Assembly (NCBI GenBank): GCA_960531495.1
Contig: OY482846.1
Coordinates: forward strand, 37,996,565-38,060,564
Direction: 5' to 3'
DNA: 64,000 bases
DNA from: Zeus faber
Taxonomy: Eukaryota; Chordata; Actinopteri; Zeiformes; Zeidae
Positions 32,510 through 43,639 of this stretch are shown one piece after another. How positions within the stretch are numbered: the first letter of the stretch is position 1; each line of letters starts with the position of its first letter. Made by a program: the position numbers and the translations under genes. The notes beneath the pieces are model-generated. The model searched no databases. It was not told the DNA's origin and worked only from the letters and a program-made list of their open reading frames with translations.

Positions 32510-32725
32510 GAAGCGAGCGATTCGACCGTAGCGAACAGTTGGGACTACTCCGCCAAAAGGGTCATTCGTTCGCGACTGGGTAACTGCTACCAGACCGACA
32601 CACAGGCCGAATGGCCTCTTCTGATTCTCGTTAAGATTATTATATCATTTTTTTTACTTAATCACTCGTGAAGAGCCAATTCCCCAAAAACAGCCAAACT
32701 TTTCATCACAAAATAAAAACTTTAA
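32510..32725 (+). repeat. Dispersed repeat family A, partial copy
   Basis: Carries CTACTCCGCCAAAAGGGTCA (matching block 1 of the family) and CACTCGTGAAGAGCCAATTC (matching block 3, about 32,664-32,683). The middle is shortened and diverged. Confidence 0.45.
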
Positions 32726-32748
32726 TTTCCGCGACTATGACTATATAA

Positions 32749-33108
32749 CTAGACTACGTTGGCAGCTTGCTTCAATGCCTCTGTCATCAACATTGCTATG
32801 CGTTTTAAGCATCCAGCTTTGTCTTCATATCTTTGATTTTTGCTTACTCGCCATCCAGTTTGTTTATTTCTCTTAGCCAGGCGTGCAGGGGAGGAGGAGG
32901 AGCGCAGCCCACACACACAGGCCCAGCCCAACTGGTATAGATTACCATCACGGTGACAAACGAGCTGAACTTTACTGTACCCGCCTCCCACGGTGTAGGT
33001 GAGCGATGAGGTAAAATAAATTTGCCCATTGTTTACCGCTATGGGGGAAGTTTGCAGAGGTCGTGCTGTTTTTGCGGGGACACAGAACGATAACATGTTT
33101 GGCTTCAT
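32749..33108 (-). CDS. Unexplained 119-codon open frame
   Basis: A minus-strand frame of 119 codons in DNA without simple repeats. The translation contains YFTSSLTYTVGGGYSKVQLV, a short beta-strand-like stretch, and a basic C-terminal half. I recognise no family. The start codon (33,106-33,108) overlaps the inner edge of a perfect hairpin (arms TTTGGCTTC at 33,098-33,106 and GAAGCCAAA at 33,117-33,125). It lies between a family A fragment and a family B array, so it is more likely part of a mobile element than a host exon. It could also be open by chance. Confidence 0.25.
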   Translation of the reverse strand: MKPNMLSFCVPAKTARPLQTSPIAVNNGQIYFTSSLTYTVGGGYSKVQLVCHRDGNLYQLGWACVCGLRSSSSPARLAKRNKQTGWRVSKNQRYEDKAGCLKRIAMLMTEALKQAANVV

Positions 33109-33149
33109 TGTTAAACGAAGCCAAAAGTGACCTGACCCGTTAATAAGCC

Positions 33150-33620
33150 AGTATCATCAGTAACTTTCATATAGTAACTTCATGTTATGTGAAGACTCCA
33201 GGTGTCACCACCGTCACATATAGGACTAAAGGAATGAGAACAATAAGGAATTTCTCTACCTCTGGGATTACTATGAGACCAACCTATGTCAATGTTATAA
33301 GACGGTAGCTACTAGGTTATTACCATGTAATTACTATATAATAACTTTGGATAACAAATGTGAGAAATCCAGTTGGCAACACCACCTTCAGGTTCAGGCG
33401 TGAAGGAATGAGGAATGCTCCTACTTTCAGGAGTTACCAGGTTATTACCACGTAAATACTATGAAATTGTATGTAACTATATACACATCATGTCAATACC
33501 GTAATAACACCGTATCACCGTTAAATAATGTGAGAAATCCAGATGACGACGCCACCTTAACACACAGGAGTGAAGGAGCCTCAGGACACAGAATAAGACA
33601 GGAAATCTATGTTGGTGAAA
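33150..33620. repeat. Degenerate tandem repeat family B, copy 2
   Basis: Three to four degenerate units. Each contains AGGTTATTACCA.GTAA-type, TGTGAGAAATCCAG, ACACCACCTTCA/ACGCCACCTTAA and GTGAAGGAATGAGG or GTGAAGGAGCCTCAGGACA. They match the units around the SINE at 17,530-18,355. Confidence 0.6.
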
Positions 33621-33716
33621 GACTCGTGACGAATAATCATAATAATCAGACTTACAAGCATTTCATCCACTGATCAACTCACAGCCCAAACGTTCCAACT
33701 TGTCGTGTGAGTTTGT
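33621..33716. other. Intergenic DNA, no gene seen
   Basis: Short unassigned stretch. Confidence 0.4.
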
Positions 33717-34175
33717 GTGCCCTGCTGTCGGCGGGGCTCGAACACGATGTATTTAGAAATGGCCATTAAAGACATTATCGCAGCGTGGGATTATTATGGG
33801 CTGGTGAGCATCTGGCCATTTGTCAACGGCCCCGCGTCGAGGAAAACTGGGCTCCCCCTCCAGGGCCTGGAGGCACGACACCAAGGAAGGGAAGGACACG
33901 GAGCAACCCACCCCCTCGCCCCCCGGGCACTTACATGATTATCAAGCTATATGCATGAATTATTAGGGTTTCAGACACTATGTACTCTGTTTATTGTTGT
34001 TGTTTTTGTTTTTTTTTCCTAAATTCCGTTCTCAAATCCCAGCCCCCACTTAATAACAGTTCTGGTACACCCACCCCCCACCCCCCACCCCCATTTCTAG
34101 GGTCTCAAAATTAATTATCTAATAAGCCTTGAAGTTATTAATATTGCTTTTTGGGAAGAAGGCGAAGACACCAGT
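33717..34175. promoter_or_regulatory. Candidate conserved non-coding element(s)
   Basis: Two repeat-poor blocks stand out: about 33,745-33,835, with GGCCATTAAAGACATTATCG and GGGATTATTATGGGCTGG, and about 33,930-34,150, with GATTATCAAGC, ATGCATGAATTATTAGGG and TTAATTATCTAATAAGCC. They are dense in homeodomain-type ATTA/TAAT cores. A C-rich stretch lies between them at about 34,070-34,092. Regulatory function is inferred only. Confidence 0.28.
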
Positions 34176-34664
34176 TTCTTGGAAAACCTGTGAGTATTGT
34201 TCAATATACAGCAGCAGCTCATTTATTGTGTTTTTTTTTGCACTTTCTCCAAAGGTAATTTTCATTTTTCACCCCAAGAGACCCCCCCCCCCCCCGCCCC
34301 ACTGGGTTTGTGAACCACGGAGCAAGAAAGAAAAACATTCGGAAAAAGGGAGAGAGAGACAGATAATGTTCTGCAGTTAAATAATGCATATTAGCCCCGC
34401 AATGGATTCTATATGCGTCGGAAAAATCCTCCCCGTGTTTTTAATGAGGCCTGGTCCCCGGGAGCGAATAAAAAAAAATTTTTTTTTTTGAACCGAACAT
34501 TCTGATTCAAGTCCCAGGCTGAAAAAAAATAAAATAAAAAAAGAACATTGCTCTGCAGTGGATGGAGGAACTAAAGAGCGGGAGTACATGTGGTGAGCAG
34601 GCGGAGCCAGCCTCCTGCCACCTTCCAAAGGCCAGCACCCTTGTTGTTGCTTTGCATTTTTGAT
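34176..34664. other. Intergenic DNA with C and T runs
   Basis: Contains a 14-base C run near 34,281 and A/T runs near 34,470-34,490. No gene is recognised. Confidence 0.45.
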
Positions 34665-35110
34665 CTATTAATGTTTTTTTTGTTTGTTTATGCCCTCCCT
34701 GCCCCATAGTCACTCGGTGCATTTACATGCACGTTAAAGTTCACATTTTAATTCCCATTACTTTTTTACGAATAACCCAATACTCCAAATATTGCAAAAG
34801 TTAAAAATAAAAGTAATTACTTTTGCTGAGGATTTGACAATGGGACAACAAAAGTAAGCGAAGTCATTAAAAGATCGATGAAATTATTGAACGGTCTTTA
34901 AAAAGAAATATCAAAATCAGTAAAGGCGACATTTTCAGGGAAGTCGCAGTAAAAACGTCGGGTCTTCTGCTTCCGAAGCCACTCAACTGCCATTGAACAT
35001 TCAAAATATTCAATAACGCAAACACCTTATTCAAAATATCATCTTATTCTGATGATTGACCATATTCAGATGAATGCACATGTGAACGTACTGACTGATA
35101 CATCTTTGAT
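34665..35110. mobile_element. Candidate MITE with TTTACATG-type ends
   Basis: Begins near GTGCATTTACATGCACGTTA (34,718) and ends near GAATGCACATGTGAACG (about 35,073-35,089), whose reverse complement resembles the start. The first 170 bases recur at 35,840-35,990. Many fish non-autonomous DNA transposons have similar TTTACATGCA termini. The class is uncertain. Confidence 0.4.
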
Positions 35111-35289
35111 GATACTGTTTGATGAGTCACAGAATCTAATAATTAATAAAACTAAATGGAAAAAACTATTGGAAGATATGATGGATGTGAGTAATACATA
35201 TACATAATACAAAATATGTACTTCTATTATTTGTATTTTTATTGCATCACTTCCGATCCTTTTCTTGACTTGTATTATTTTCTCACAGC
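35111..35289. other. AT-rich DNA, no gene seen
   Basis: Nothing is recognised. Confidence 0.45.
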
Positions 35290-35839
35290 AATGAATTCAG
35301 TCTTCCCTTCTCGGAATGTGTTGCGCAGTTTGCCCGGACCAAGGAATATCTTTTGATATTTCAATATCTGACCGTCTCGCTTATAATGTAAAGTCAAAGA
35401 TCGGTATCAGAGCGCTCTCTCTTTTAATTAACCGCAGTTGTGCTCTCATCCAGGCCGAACACGGTGACGGTTGCACTCACAACGAGGGGCCACACGAGCT
35501 GGGAGACGCTACGGATTAGTCTTGAGCCACTTTACGCAGAGATCCCGCAATATTGCCCGAAAGAAGACGTGTCATTACGCCGGCTTTGCTTTTTACACGG
35601 AACCACGCCAGCTCTCCGGCATAATGCCATGACCGTGGCGGCGTGACGGCGTTGGCCTCTAGTGTGACGCGTGAGATAACGGTTGAGGAGAATCACGGCG
35701 ATTGAATGAACGTTTTGTTCAAAACTGTGAAATCATAAAAAATACTTAATTGAGCAAACGCTGTAGCCTCGGGTGACGACGGCGCCGACTTGAGCGGCCG
35801 GCGGTGACGGCACTTGAGAAGCTTTTCGGATGAAACCTA
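35290..35839. other. CpG-rich patch, no gene recognised
   Basis: GC- and CpG-enriched DNA (strongest 35,450-35,660 and 35,760-35,830) with short frames lacking domains. It may be unmethylated regulatory DNA or an old GC-rich repeat. Confidence 0.3.
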
Positions 35840-35990
35840 TCTATTAATGTTTTGGGTTTTTTTTGCCCCATAGTCACCCGGTTAAAGTGAAAGTTAAAGT
35901 TCCCATATTAATTCTGATTATTTTTTTCCAAATGACCCAATACTCCCAATATTATACTCTTATTACTTATATGTAATTATATTTGCTGAG
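35840..35990. repeat. Second copy of the 34.67-kb repeat start
   Basis: TCTATTAATGTTTT, TTGCCCCATAGTCACCCGG, AAAGTTAAAGTTCCCATATT and AATGACCCAATACTCCCAAT follow the order of 34,664-34,800. The copies are direct, about 1.18 kb apart. Confidence 0.6.
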
Positions 35991-36480
35991 GTGTGAGTAA
36001 ATAAGCCCCCCCCCCCCCGCGCCTAAATGTGAATATATTCAAATATTAAAAATAACAAAGCATACACATGCAAATGACTCTGATTATAGAGAGGATATCT
36101 GCAGCCCTGAGAGGTTTAAAGGTTAGTTGTGACAAGGTGCAGCTCACAAATTGATCATTTTTATTCCTGCGACCAACCCACCAATGAAAATCCTGGTCAT
36201 CAAAACTCCACACCCCTGTCCCTCCTGTCAGTGCCTTATACACTGACGGCGTTTTGGCCCCGTTTCGGCCCCGTTTCGTGCTCTGTGACGACCTCCGCTG
36301 CCGGCTCAGAGGTCAACGACGCCCCCCCATTCATATCACAACGTTCCCGACTTGAGCAGACTGTGGAAAAAGCGGCTTTGGTTTGGTTAAAATTGTGCGG
36401 AGATTATTGAATTGTAACTTTTTTTTCGTGACGCCAAACCTCGAAGGCAGCATTATAAAACACTCAACGCGGGTAATGTA
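35991..36480. other. Unassigned DNA, partly conserved-looking
   Basis: After a 14-base C run (about 36,006-36,019), the block 36,055-36,250 is repeat-free with ATGCAAAT (about 36,068-36,075), TTGATCATTTTTATTCC and a balanced composition. It could be a conserved non-coding element. No gene is recognised. Confidence 0.3.
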
Positions 36481-36569
36481 CTATGTCTTTGTACATGGAC
36501 GCTCCGGGCCGTCGTGACCGTCAACCGCCTCCAGTGCTGAGAGGGGCGGTGGCATCGTCCGTATTAATA
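36481..36569. other. Intergenic DNA, no gene seen
   Basis: Short unassigned stretch. Confidence 0.4.
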
Positions 36570-36838
36570 TCCATGAGCTCACCTTTGCTTTCCTTCCCTC
36601 TCCTGTCCTTTCCTACATTGGTTTCCTTCATCCGCTTCTTTTCCTCTCCTTCCCTTTGTTTTCCATTCCTCTCATACCCTTGCCCGTCCTCTCCTTTTGT
36701 TTATTCCCTTTTTTTAATTTCCATTGCTTTCTTCCCTTTCTTCACGTCGCTCTGCTCTGCCTTTCCGCTGGTTTCCTTCCCCCTCCTTTATTTTCCCTCT
36801 CCTCCCCATCACTTCCCCACCCTCGGCTCTCCGGGGCT
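36570..36838. repeat. Degenerate polypyrimidine tract
   Basis: About 270 bases very rich in C and T on the plus strand, made of loosely repeated TTTCCTTCCCTCTCC-like words. The 119-codon frame across it (36,483-36,842) is Ser/Phe/Leu-rich because of the composition. Confidence 0.8.
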
Positions 36839-37622
36839 TTGATCTGATCGGCCGATCGGCTGTAGACAAACAGGTTTGATGTGATGACATCGTAACAATC
36901 AAAGAAGATCTGCCGAGATTGAGACAAACTAGGGGACGCTCTTTGAAATGTCAACCCTTTTTCAATTAGCTTTTGCAGGGGGAAGAGACGGAACAAAAAT
37001 ATCAGGCAAATCGGTTTGGGTCTTTCAGAAATAAGGTATTCAGACTTTAGTTGGATTATACTCTGCTGCGGTGAAACGCCTCCTTACGGAAAGCCACCGG
37101 CATTTCAAACCACGTCGTACTTGATGTCGCAGTCTAGAGCGCAGCAGTACAAAGTGTACTTCATATTAAACTCATGCATACGTACGCGCGCTGCAAACGC
37201 CCCCTCTCACTATTTGACTTCGACCCCCAACACCCCCCCATGAGGTTGCATTTCACCGACGGCGACACTAAGCAGTCCGGGACCTCCCCCGCCTACGCTT
37301 CATTTCCTCCTCGGCCAAACAAGGCCTGGAGTCAGTAACCCGCTGGAAAAACGGGGCCCGGGTTAACATCGCGGCGATCCCACTGTCATTGTGCTGATAG
37401 GAACCCCCCCCACCCATCATCTATCCTTTAGCGTAACGAGCGGGGACGTTGGCTCGGCCTGTCCCGCGTCTCCTCGGAGGCACGATCGCATCAGGTTCAA
37501 AAGCGATGGAGAGAGGAGTTGTGGACCGCGCAGCGTTTCAGCCCGGGTTCCCGTAAGGAGAAGGTCTCCTGAGTCCTTCCGTCTGGTTTCCTTTTCGCCT
37601 TGGCTTAGAACTAGATGAGCTC
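36839..37622. other. Intergenic DNA, CpG-rich in its second half
   Basis: CpG-rich from about 37,190 to 37,600. Short frames without recognised domains. No named feature. Confidence 0.35.
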
Positions 37623-37666
37623 TAATCTTCCTTCTGGGAAGGAAGATTATAAAATCTGATTTTATA
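37623..37666. other. Two overlapping perfect hairpins
   Basis: TAATCTTCCTTC (37,623-37,634) pairs with GAAGGAAGATTA (37,638-37,649) across a 3-base loop. TATAAAAT (37,648-37,655) pairs with ATTTTATA (37,659-37,666) across a 3-base loop. The second begins inside the end of the first, so only one can fully form at a time. Confidence 0.85.
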
Positions 37667-37808
37667 AAGCCAGGACCCAGGGCAAGTCTGAGACTACTTT
37701 AATTTTGAGCGGGGAAGGTCATTTCAGTTAGTCCAGATTGAAAGTGGGATGAGGTCTGAAATTAGGCCTAATCTCCATCCATCGAACCGCACCTGTACAT
37801 ACTTGCTT
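37667..37808. other. Intergenic DNA, no gene seen
   Basis: Short unassigned stretch. Confidence 0.4.
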
Positions 37809-38000
37809 GGGCTGTCAAACGAGTAAAATAATTAAATGCATGACTTTTGACAATTTTTGAATTTACTCAAATTTGACCCTCAAGAAAGATTTTCCCATTT
37901 AAAAAGCAGTGTGTTGAGTGATAGCCATACAATGATTTGATTAGTGAGAACAGAGACACAAAATCATTCATCATTAATCGTATTTAATGGCATTTTTGAC
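37809..38000 (+). mobile_element. DNA-transposon (MITE) end fragment
   Basis: Starts GGGCTGTCAAACGAGTAAAA, the same terminus type as 18,753 read on its minus strand. It continues with AT-rich sequence including CATCATTAATCGTATTTAAT near 37,969. The other end is not recognised. Confidence 0.45.
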
Positions 38001-38579
38001 ACCGTTCTCCTATTCCTTTGACTGATCATGTCGCAAAGACAAACTAGCCCATTTAAACCAATGCATTCAAAAAAAACCACACACAAGCACACTCACACAT
38101 TTATATTAATTTATAATATTATGATTATAATTTTACTGCAATTCCTAGTTTCCTAGTGTACCTAGTGTATTTTTATGTTGTCCTCTAAGTTGGGAAGTCC
38201 CTGACTCTGCACATACTGCATGATCTGCCCGGCGGTGTTTCTGCCATGTCTTGTATCCGGTGACGAGGTGCCTCGTTCTGCCTTTTAGAGTGCAGTTGTT
38301 GAGTCGGAGCCCACTTTACGTGCATGAATCATGTAAAAGACATGTCTCTTTTACTGGAGAAATGCCAGACAAATTCCCTGCGTAGCACGGCATTTAATAA
38401 GGACATACGGACTGGACTCTTATTGCAAACGGATGTCCGCGGAGCCAAACGCATTGATACCCTTCCCTGTCAATGCCTAAAGTGGCATTCAGTTGGATTA
38501 TTTTGTCAACAAGAAAAAACTCCAACCGTGTCGTCATTTAACTGGTGCTTTTAAAAAACCACCATTCAATTTTTTTTGT
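38001..38579. other. Intergenic DNA, no gene seen
   Basis: Frames up to 76 codons without domains. Nothing else is seen. Confidence 0.45.
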
Positions 38580-38690
38580 GTTATGCATGTGCTGCACTAT
38601 ACACTGTCTTTTTTGTTGGTGGCGGGGTCCACCTTTCCCAGCGAGAATGCAAAGATTGGGAAAGGCGGCGGCGACATTCATAAAGAGACG
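38580..38690. repeat. Diverged repeat shared with 4,660-4,760
   Basis: The core TTGTTGGTGGCGGGGTCC is identical at 38,613-38,630 and at about 4,695-4,712. Flanks agree more loosely (GAAAGGCGGC / GAAAGGCAGC). The family is unknown. Confidence 0.45.
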
Positions 38691-38812
38691 TCTAGTGTAC
38701 TCCACCCAACACAGGCAATCTCATGGATCGCCACTTCAAAACAAACGACTTTAATAGCCAAAATGATTGAGTCCTTTGTAGACCTTTGTTAGATAATAAC
38801 ACTATAACACCA
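38691..38812. other. Intergenic DNA, no gene seen
   Basis: Short unassigned stretch. Confidence 0.4.
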
Positions 38813-38877
38813 ATAATAATAATAATAATAACACCAATAATAATAATAATAGAACAAATAATAATAATAATAGAACA

Positions 38878-38910
<33 letters not shown>

Positions 38911-38932
38911 CATAATAATAATAATAATAATA
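38813..38932. repeat. (AAT)n microsatellite with AACACC/AGAACA interruptions
   Basis: AAT runs separated by repeated AACACCAAT and AGAACAAAT words, giving a low-complexity array of about 120 bases. Confidence 0.93.
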
Positions 38933-39345
38933 GTAACAGAGAGTACACCATTACAGTAGACAGGAATTACAACTTCTTTAAAAGACAAATTTGCACTGCC
39001 GTAGTGGAAGGTTTGGGCACTCAGAAAGTGTGTTAAACCAGCAGACGTTTTGCCAGAGGATGCACTTTCAAAGGCCTAGATAAATTGCGGCGCTTCGACC
39101 TGTCAGTACATTCTAATGATCTTTGCCGGCTTCAAAGCGCGGAAACAAAACAGAGACGCAGAAACTCTTTGCTTGAAAAGTTTAAACAAACAGCAACGGG
39201 GAAAAAAATGACAACACAGTCTCAGATGCTGAATAACGCAATGGCTCGGGACACGCGGCTCCTTGAAGGAGCAAAAGTTTTTTGCCGATGAAAAGGCTGA
39301 TCAATAATTGATTGCCGTAATGGGAGAACTAAGAATTGCGTCTGA
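38933..39345. other. Intergenic DNA, no gene seen
   Basis: A 68-codon frame (39,085-39,291) has no recognised domain. Confidence 0.4.
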
Positions 39346-39378
39346 GCCGTGTTTTTCAACCACTGTGCCGTGGAAAAC
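39346..39378. mobile_element. Possible hAT end fragment
   Basis: GTGTTTTTCAACCACTGTGC followed by CGTGG resembles the start of common hAT-type elements (TTTTTCAACCACTGTGCCG). It is too short for a firm call. Confidence 0.3.
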
Positions 39379-39509
39379 GTTTCAATTCCACTTCACAAAG
39401 ATAAATAATGGAAATTGGAAATTGCAAGCCCATACTAATCAATCAGTTCCAGCCCGAATAGCGGCTCTGTGTTCATCCGAAACACTGGACTCTCTTTCGA
39501 GATACGTTT

Positions 39510-39860
39510 ACTGATGAGCCACTTAGAAAAAAAGAGTAGTTTGATTATCTGACTATTCTTTCGATTGATGGTGAAAGCGAGGGGGGGACTTTCGATGAGC
39601 GATGAGCCATAGTCAGAAGAGTCGTTTCGGCTCTGAGTTATGAATGGAATTTTCTCACGAATCATTTAATTCTGATGAAAATATTTATTTGGGTGGAGTG
39701 CCAAGTCTATATCGACCACATCCCGGATGAATTATCTGCTCGCTCTCCCGCTCGTTTGACGGAGTGACTCCAGGCTCCCGAGTCATTCTAAAGATTTGTT
39801 CGCGATGAACGAATCGTTTACGGCTCTCGCCCCGTTCTGGGTGTTTGTGACGTCGGAGGA
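39510..39860 (-). repeat. Dispersed repeat family A, reverse copy
   Basis: The reverse complement reads TGACTCGGGAGCCTGGAGTC then ACTCCGTCAAA (block 1, from 39,788 downward), TTAAATGATTCGTGAGAAAA (block 2) and CAGAGCCGAAACGACTCTTC. This gives the same order as copies 1 and 2 and the 51.5-kb copy. Its block 2 is the closest match to that of the 51.5-kb copy. Confidence 0.6.
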
Positions 39861-40120
39861 GGTTAGCGGCGTGGTAGTGGGCCGTGGGATTATTTTCATC
39901 GTAGCGAAAACAGGGTTTCGGGAGGGGTAGCCCGGCCCAGCGCCGCCCACGTGGCCCGGGTCATTTTTTGTTTGCTTTTCTACCTCGGAAACTCTCATCG
40001 CGGTTTGTCTCGGAGTGCGCCCCGTTGCGCGCCGGCGGGGACTTCCTGGCTCTGAGCAAGGCATCAGGTAACATCAGCCTCATCTGCCTGTCTGTTTGAT
40101 TATGGACTTAGCACAAAGGG
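39861..40120. other. CpG-rich patch, no gene recognised
   Basis: GC- and CpG-rich from about 39,850 to 40,050, just outside the family A copy. No recognised coding feature. Confidence 0.3.
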
Positions 40121-40245
40121 AACAATTTGTACTGTTATGAAACTGCAAGGGCTATCTCCAGAATAATGCAGCTTCCCTTCCCTTCCCGCCCCCCGCCCCT
40201 ACCGCCAAAATGTGATTTCCTAAATGTGACAAAAGCCTGGGACCT

Positions 40246-40265
40246 GAGGGGGGGGGGGGGGGGGA
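40246..40265 (+). repeat. Poly-G tract
   Basis: About 18-20 consecutive G bases, followed by G-rich sequence. It is a likely G-quadruplex site and a difficult spot for sequencing. Confidence 0.9.
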
Positions 40266-40877
40266 CAGGAGGGAAAGGAATGACGCCCAGGTTTGGTTTG
40301 ATTTCCTCCGGGTGCATCGTGTGGCTTGCATCGGCCTCTCACGCACAGCAACTCGGCCGGGGAGAGGCCGTGTTGGATTGGTGGAATGCTGGGCGTGCGG
40401 CTCCGCACCAAGTGATGTTCTTCAGGGACGTACGCTGAGAGGGAAAGCGAGAGGCGCTTACAGTGGCTCATGCCAGTATCCGAGCTGACATCAGAGACGG
40501 AGGAGAAGAGAGAGGGAACAGCTTGAATGTAGCTGAAGGCATCGCTCGTAAAAAAAAAGGAAAAAAAAAAGAAATTCTGTCCGGTATCGAAGTCAGCAGA
40601 GAATTAGGTAAAAAAAAAAAATAATAATTCCTCCAGGCAACGGATATTCCTGTCTTGCGATTTTTCCCTTTTTATTTAATGTATATTTTTTTAAATCCTA
40701 CTTTTGTCTAATAAAAAAAGTAGTTATATACCTTTCTGCCTAAACAACCCCGGTTTTCATGCTTTTTCATGCTCATTCGTGCAACTTGGTAAAATTCATC
40801 CAACCCTGCCACCGCAGTGGGTGACAGATGTGGAATCCAAGACCATCCACATTCTAAATTAAATATACTGTAATCAT
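40266..40877. other. Intergenic DNA with A runs, no gene seen
   Basis: A runs near 40,549-40,570 and 40,610-40,622. Frames up to 103 codons over GC-rich sequence are without domains. Confidence 0.45.
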
Positions 40878-40911
40878 ATATATATATATATATATATATA
40901 TACGTATATAT
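40878..40911. repeat. (TA)n microsatellite
   Basis: TA run with one CG interruption. Confidence 0.93.
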
Positions 40912-42670
40912 ATTTTTACTTTGTTGTAGAGCAAAACCACTCACATTTATGGAAAGGTCTCATCTTGTAGGTTAACTCTAAACTGAGCTATTGACCTTTG
41001 ACATGTGCTTTTAGATGGGTGGCAGTGTCAATAGGGGACACCACATAAAATGGCCTAAGATATAATTCCGGGCTTTGCAAATTTCCTATGTGAATTCTGA
41101 CAACGCAGGTGAATTCACAGATCAATTGAACCGCTAGTAACACATGCAGTCGTGTCTCCACCCATACATTTGTTTCATTTGTAGCTTTTTAATAATGTAA
41201 CTATTTTACCCGTGAGGCTATTGTAGTTTTTGTAGTTTCTACAGTGAGGGTTACTGTTCAAAACGTTTACAAATAAATGCATAAATATTACGCAACATAT
41301 ATAATCATTCGTTTTTGCTCCTGTAGAAGCCAAAAGTCTGTATGACATCAACATTGTTTGAATGTTTTATTTGCAATGTCATGGAAAAGTATTACACTAC
41401 CCGTAATCCTAATTTACGGGTAGCAACTTCTTTGATTGGTGAAGCTCGCTGTTAATCGTTTACTGCACTGGCTGATGGGTACATTCAAATTTTCAGCGCA
41501 AATTTATATATAGTTAAATTGTATCCATGAATGAAATCCATACTGAGGGTATGACGCTGTAACCCTGTTCTCGCCGATTCTTCAATTTTCATAGACCCCT
41601 CAGAGAAAAAGTGAAACCAGTTTCCTGCAATCATTTTGTGCTTGTCAGAACGAAATTTAAAACCATGAATTTTAAATGTTAATACATCCATGGTCACCCC
41701 CCCCCTTCCCCATGACATGCTTCTAAAGTAAAAAAATATCTCCATTTGTAGTACAAAAAATGTCAGACAACAGTGCTCCTGGTCACATTTCAATTGATTA
41801 ATTTTCGTGACTATGAGTACAAACAAGCATGAGACCGGGTTTGGCCTGAAGCATCTGAGGGGGGCGGGGGGGGGGGATTTTTTCTATTGATTGCATATCG
41901 AGGTCCCTGGATTTGATGCGCTTAATTAGCCCACAGACCGCCATTTGATTCGATTTTTATTACGAGATATGATTTAGTCCAACCCTCCATACATGCCCGT
42001 ATCATAGTCGAGGAGATATCAGTGAAACTAGGATCAAAACAGTCATTGCTCTACATTCTCTAACTGTGCAAACATCTCATAAATGAACCAACAATGAATT
42101 TGAACCCTTCCCAATTTTTCATGAGGGACCCCTCAGAACATATCGAAGGACCCCCCCCGGGGTCCCCGGACCTCGCGTTGGCAATCACCGTTTTCCGAGC
42201 CCAGACTTTTCTATGTTTCCCGTTGATGCCGGTGAGTTCTCCCGACACCAATCTTGCCATGAATAAACACAAAGGCTAATACATAATATGTATAATATAC
42301 ATAATACGCCGTTTGAGTAACGGCCGTAACCTTAATAAATTGGTGTCAGTAAAGTTGTCAATTTTCTGGAATGCGTGATGAACGGTGGCTAATGGCTCGG
42401 CGCGGCTGAGGGAGATGCTGTTTGAAAAAGGCACTCGTCCCCTCACGCCGGCCTCCGTCTCATAAAAGGACGACGCAGTGACACGGAATTGCGGAGCGAA
42501 CCCCAGCGACGCGTGACATCAAGGAACATTCACAATCATAAAATTGTTGGATCATCCAACGAAGCGCGTAACACTGGCCAAAGCATCCTTGAAAGGAAAG
42601 AAACGGAAAAAAAAGAGCTACTTAAATCCCCCACTCGCCCATTTATTGTGAGTCATTTTGGATGAAGTTG
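40912..42670. other. Intergenic DNA, no gene seen
   Basis: About 1.75 kb. A 113-codon minus-strand frame (41,485-41,826) and short frames near 42,060-42,279 show no domain. G-rich runs occur near 41,860-41,876 and C runs near 42,151-42,160. The block 42,330-42,540 is CpG-rich and repeat-free. Nothing can be named. Confidence 0.4.
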
Positions 42671-42701
42671 TGTGTGTGTGTGTGTGTGTGTGTGTGTCTG
42701 T

Positions 42702-42780
<79 letters not shown>
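42671..42780. repeat. (GT)n microsatellite
   Basis: About 110 bases of GT with one CTGTGGG interruption. Long alternating purine-pyrimidine tracts such as this favour Z-DNA. Confidence 0.97.
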
Positions 42781-43136
42781 GACTTAATAAATACATGTAA
42801 ATTGTGGGATGAAAAATGTATTTGTCGTTTGTATTGAATGAATATTTTTTACATACAAAAACAAAGACGAATACTAACTTGTTTTTGTGTGTATAAGGAG
42901 GTTTGTGGTCTTACTTGTTTTTGTGCATTTTACATATTATAAAATCAGGAATTAAATGTAGCTTACTGAGCAGATTTATTTTTCTGTTGATTTCGACTCC
43001 GATTTCGATGATGGGGTATTGATCGTCACTAATGGATACGTGAGAAAAAAAGTTCAAAAAGTGTCTGTTAGTGATGTTAACAAACTAAGAATCTATCTTT
43101 AACTATCTGTAACTGGGCAGTGCAATATTATTAAAC
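42781..43136. other. AT-rich DNA, no gene seen
   Basis: Nothing is recognised. Confidence 0.5.
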
Positions 43137-43260
43137 TATTATAATAATTGTTATGATTATGATTGTGCTTATGATTATGATTATGATCGTGATTATGATT
43201 ATGATTATTATTATTAGTAGTAGTAGTATCATTATTATTAGTAGTAGTAGTGGTAGTAGT
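43137..43260. repeat. Composite (GATTAT)n/(AGT)n microsatellite
   Basis: GATTAT hexamers, then ATT, AGT and GTAGTAGTG words. Confidence 0.92.
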
Positions 43261-43639
43261 AAAATTAAGTGAGCAGGCCAGAGCTGTCTGACAGTAACCT
43301 TTACCAAATTTGTCTGCTGTCTTGATAGTAAGTAAATAAGGCTGGGAGTTGTGAGAAGATTGGAGAATCCCAGCATTTGTTCAAAAAAATTCTAAGTATT
43401 CTAGGATCTATTTAAAGGACAATGTACACATGTGGATCAGTTTCATTAAATAACTTATCATTCCACTTATGACATGACAGCTCACCAAATGAATACATTG
43501 ATTCAAAACTTGAAATTATTTTGAAGCTAGTTAGTATGAATACTTTATTAGTATTACATTATATCACTATGTTGTTACACAAATTTAATACAAAGCGACT
43601 TTGCAAACATATATTTCAAAGTATTTTGACAATGAGATG
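43261..43639. other. AT-rich DNA, no gene seen
   Basis: Nothing is recognised. Confidence 0.45.
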
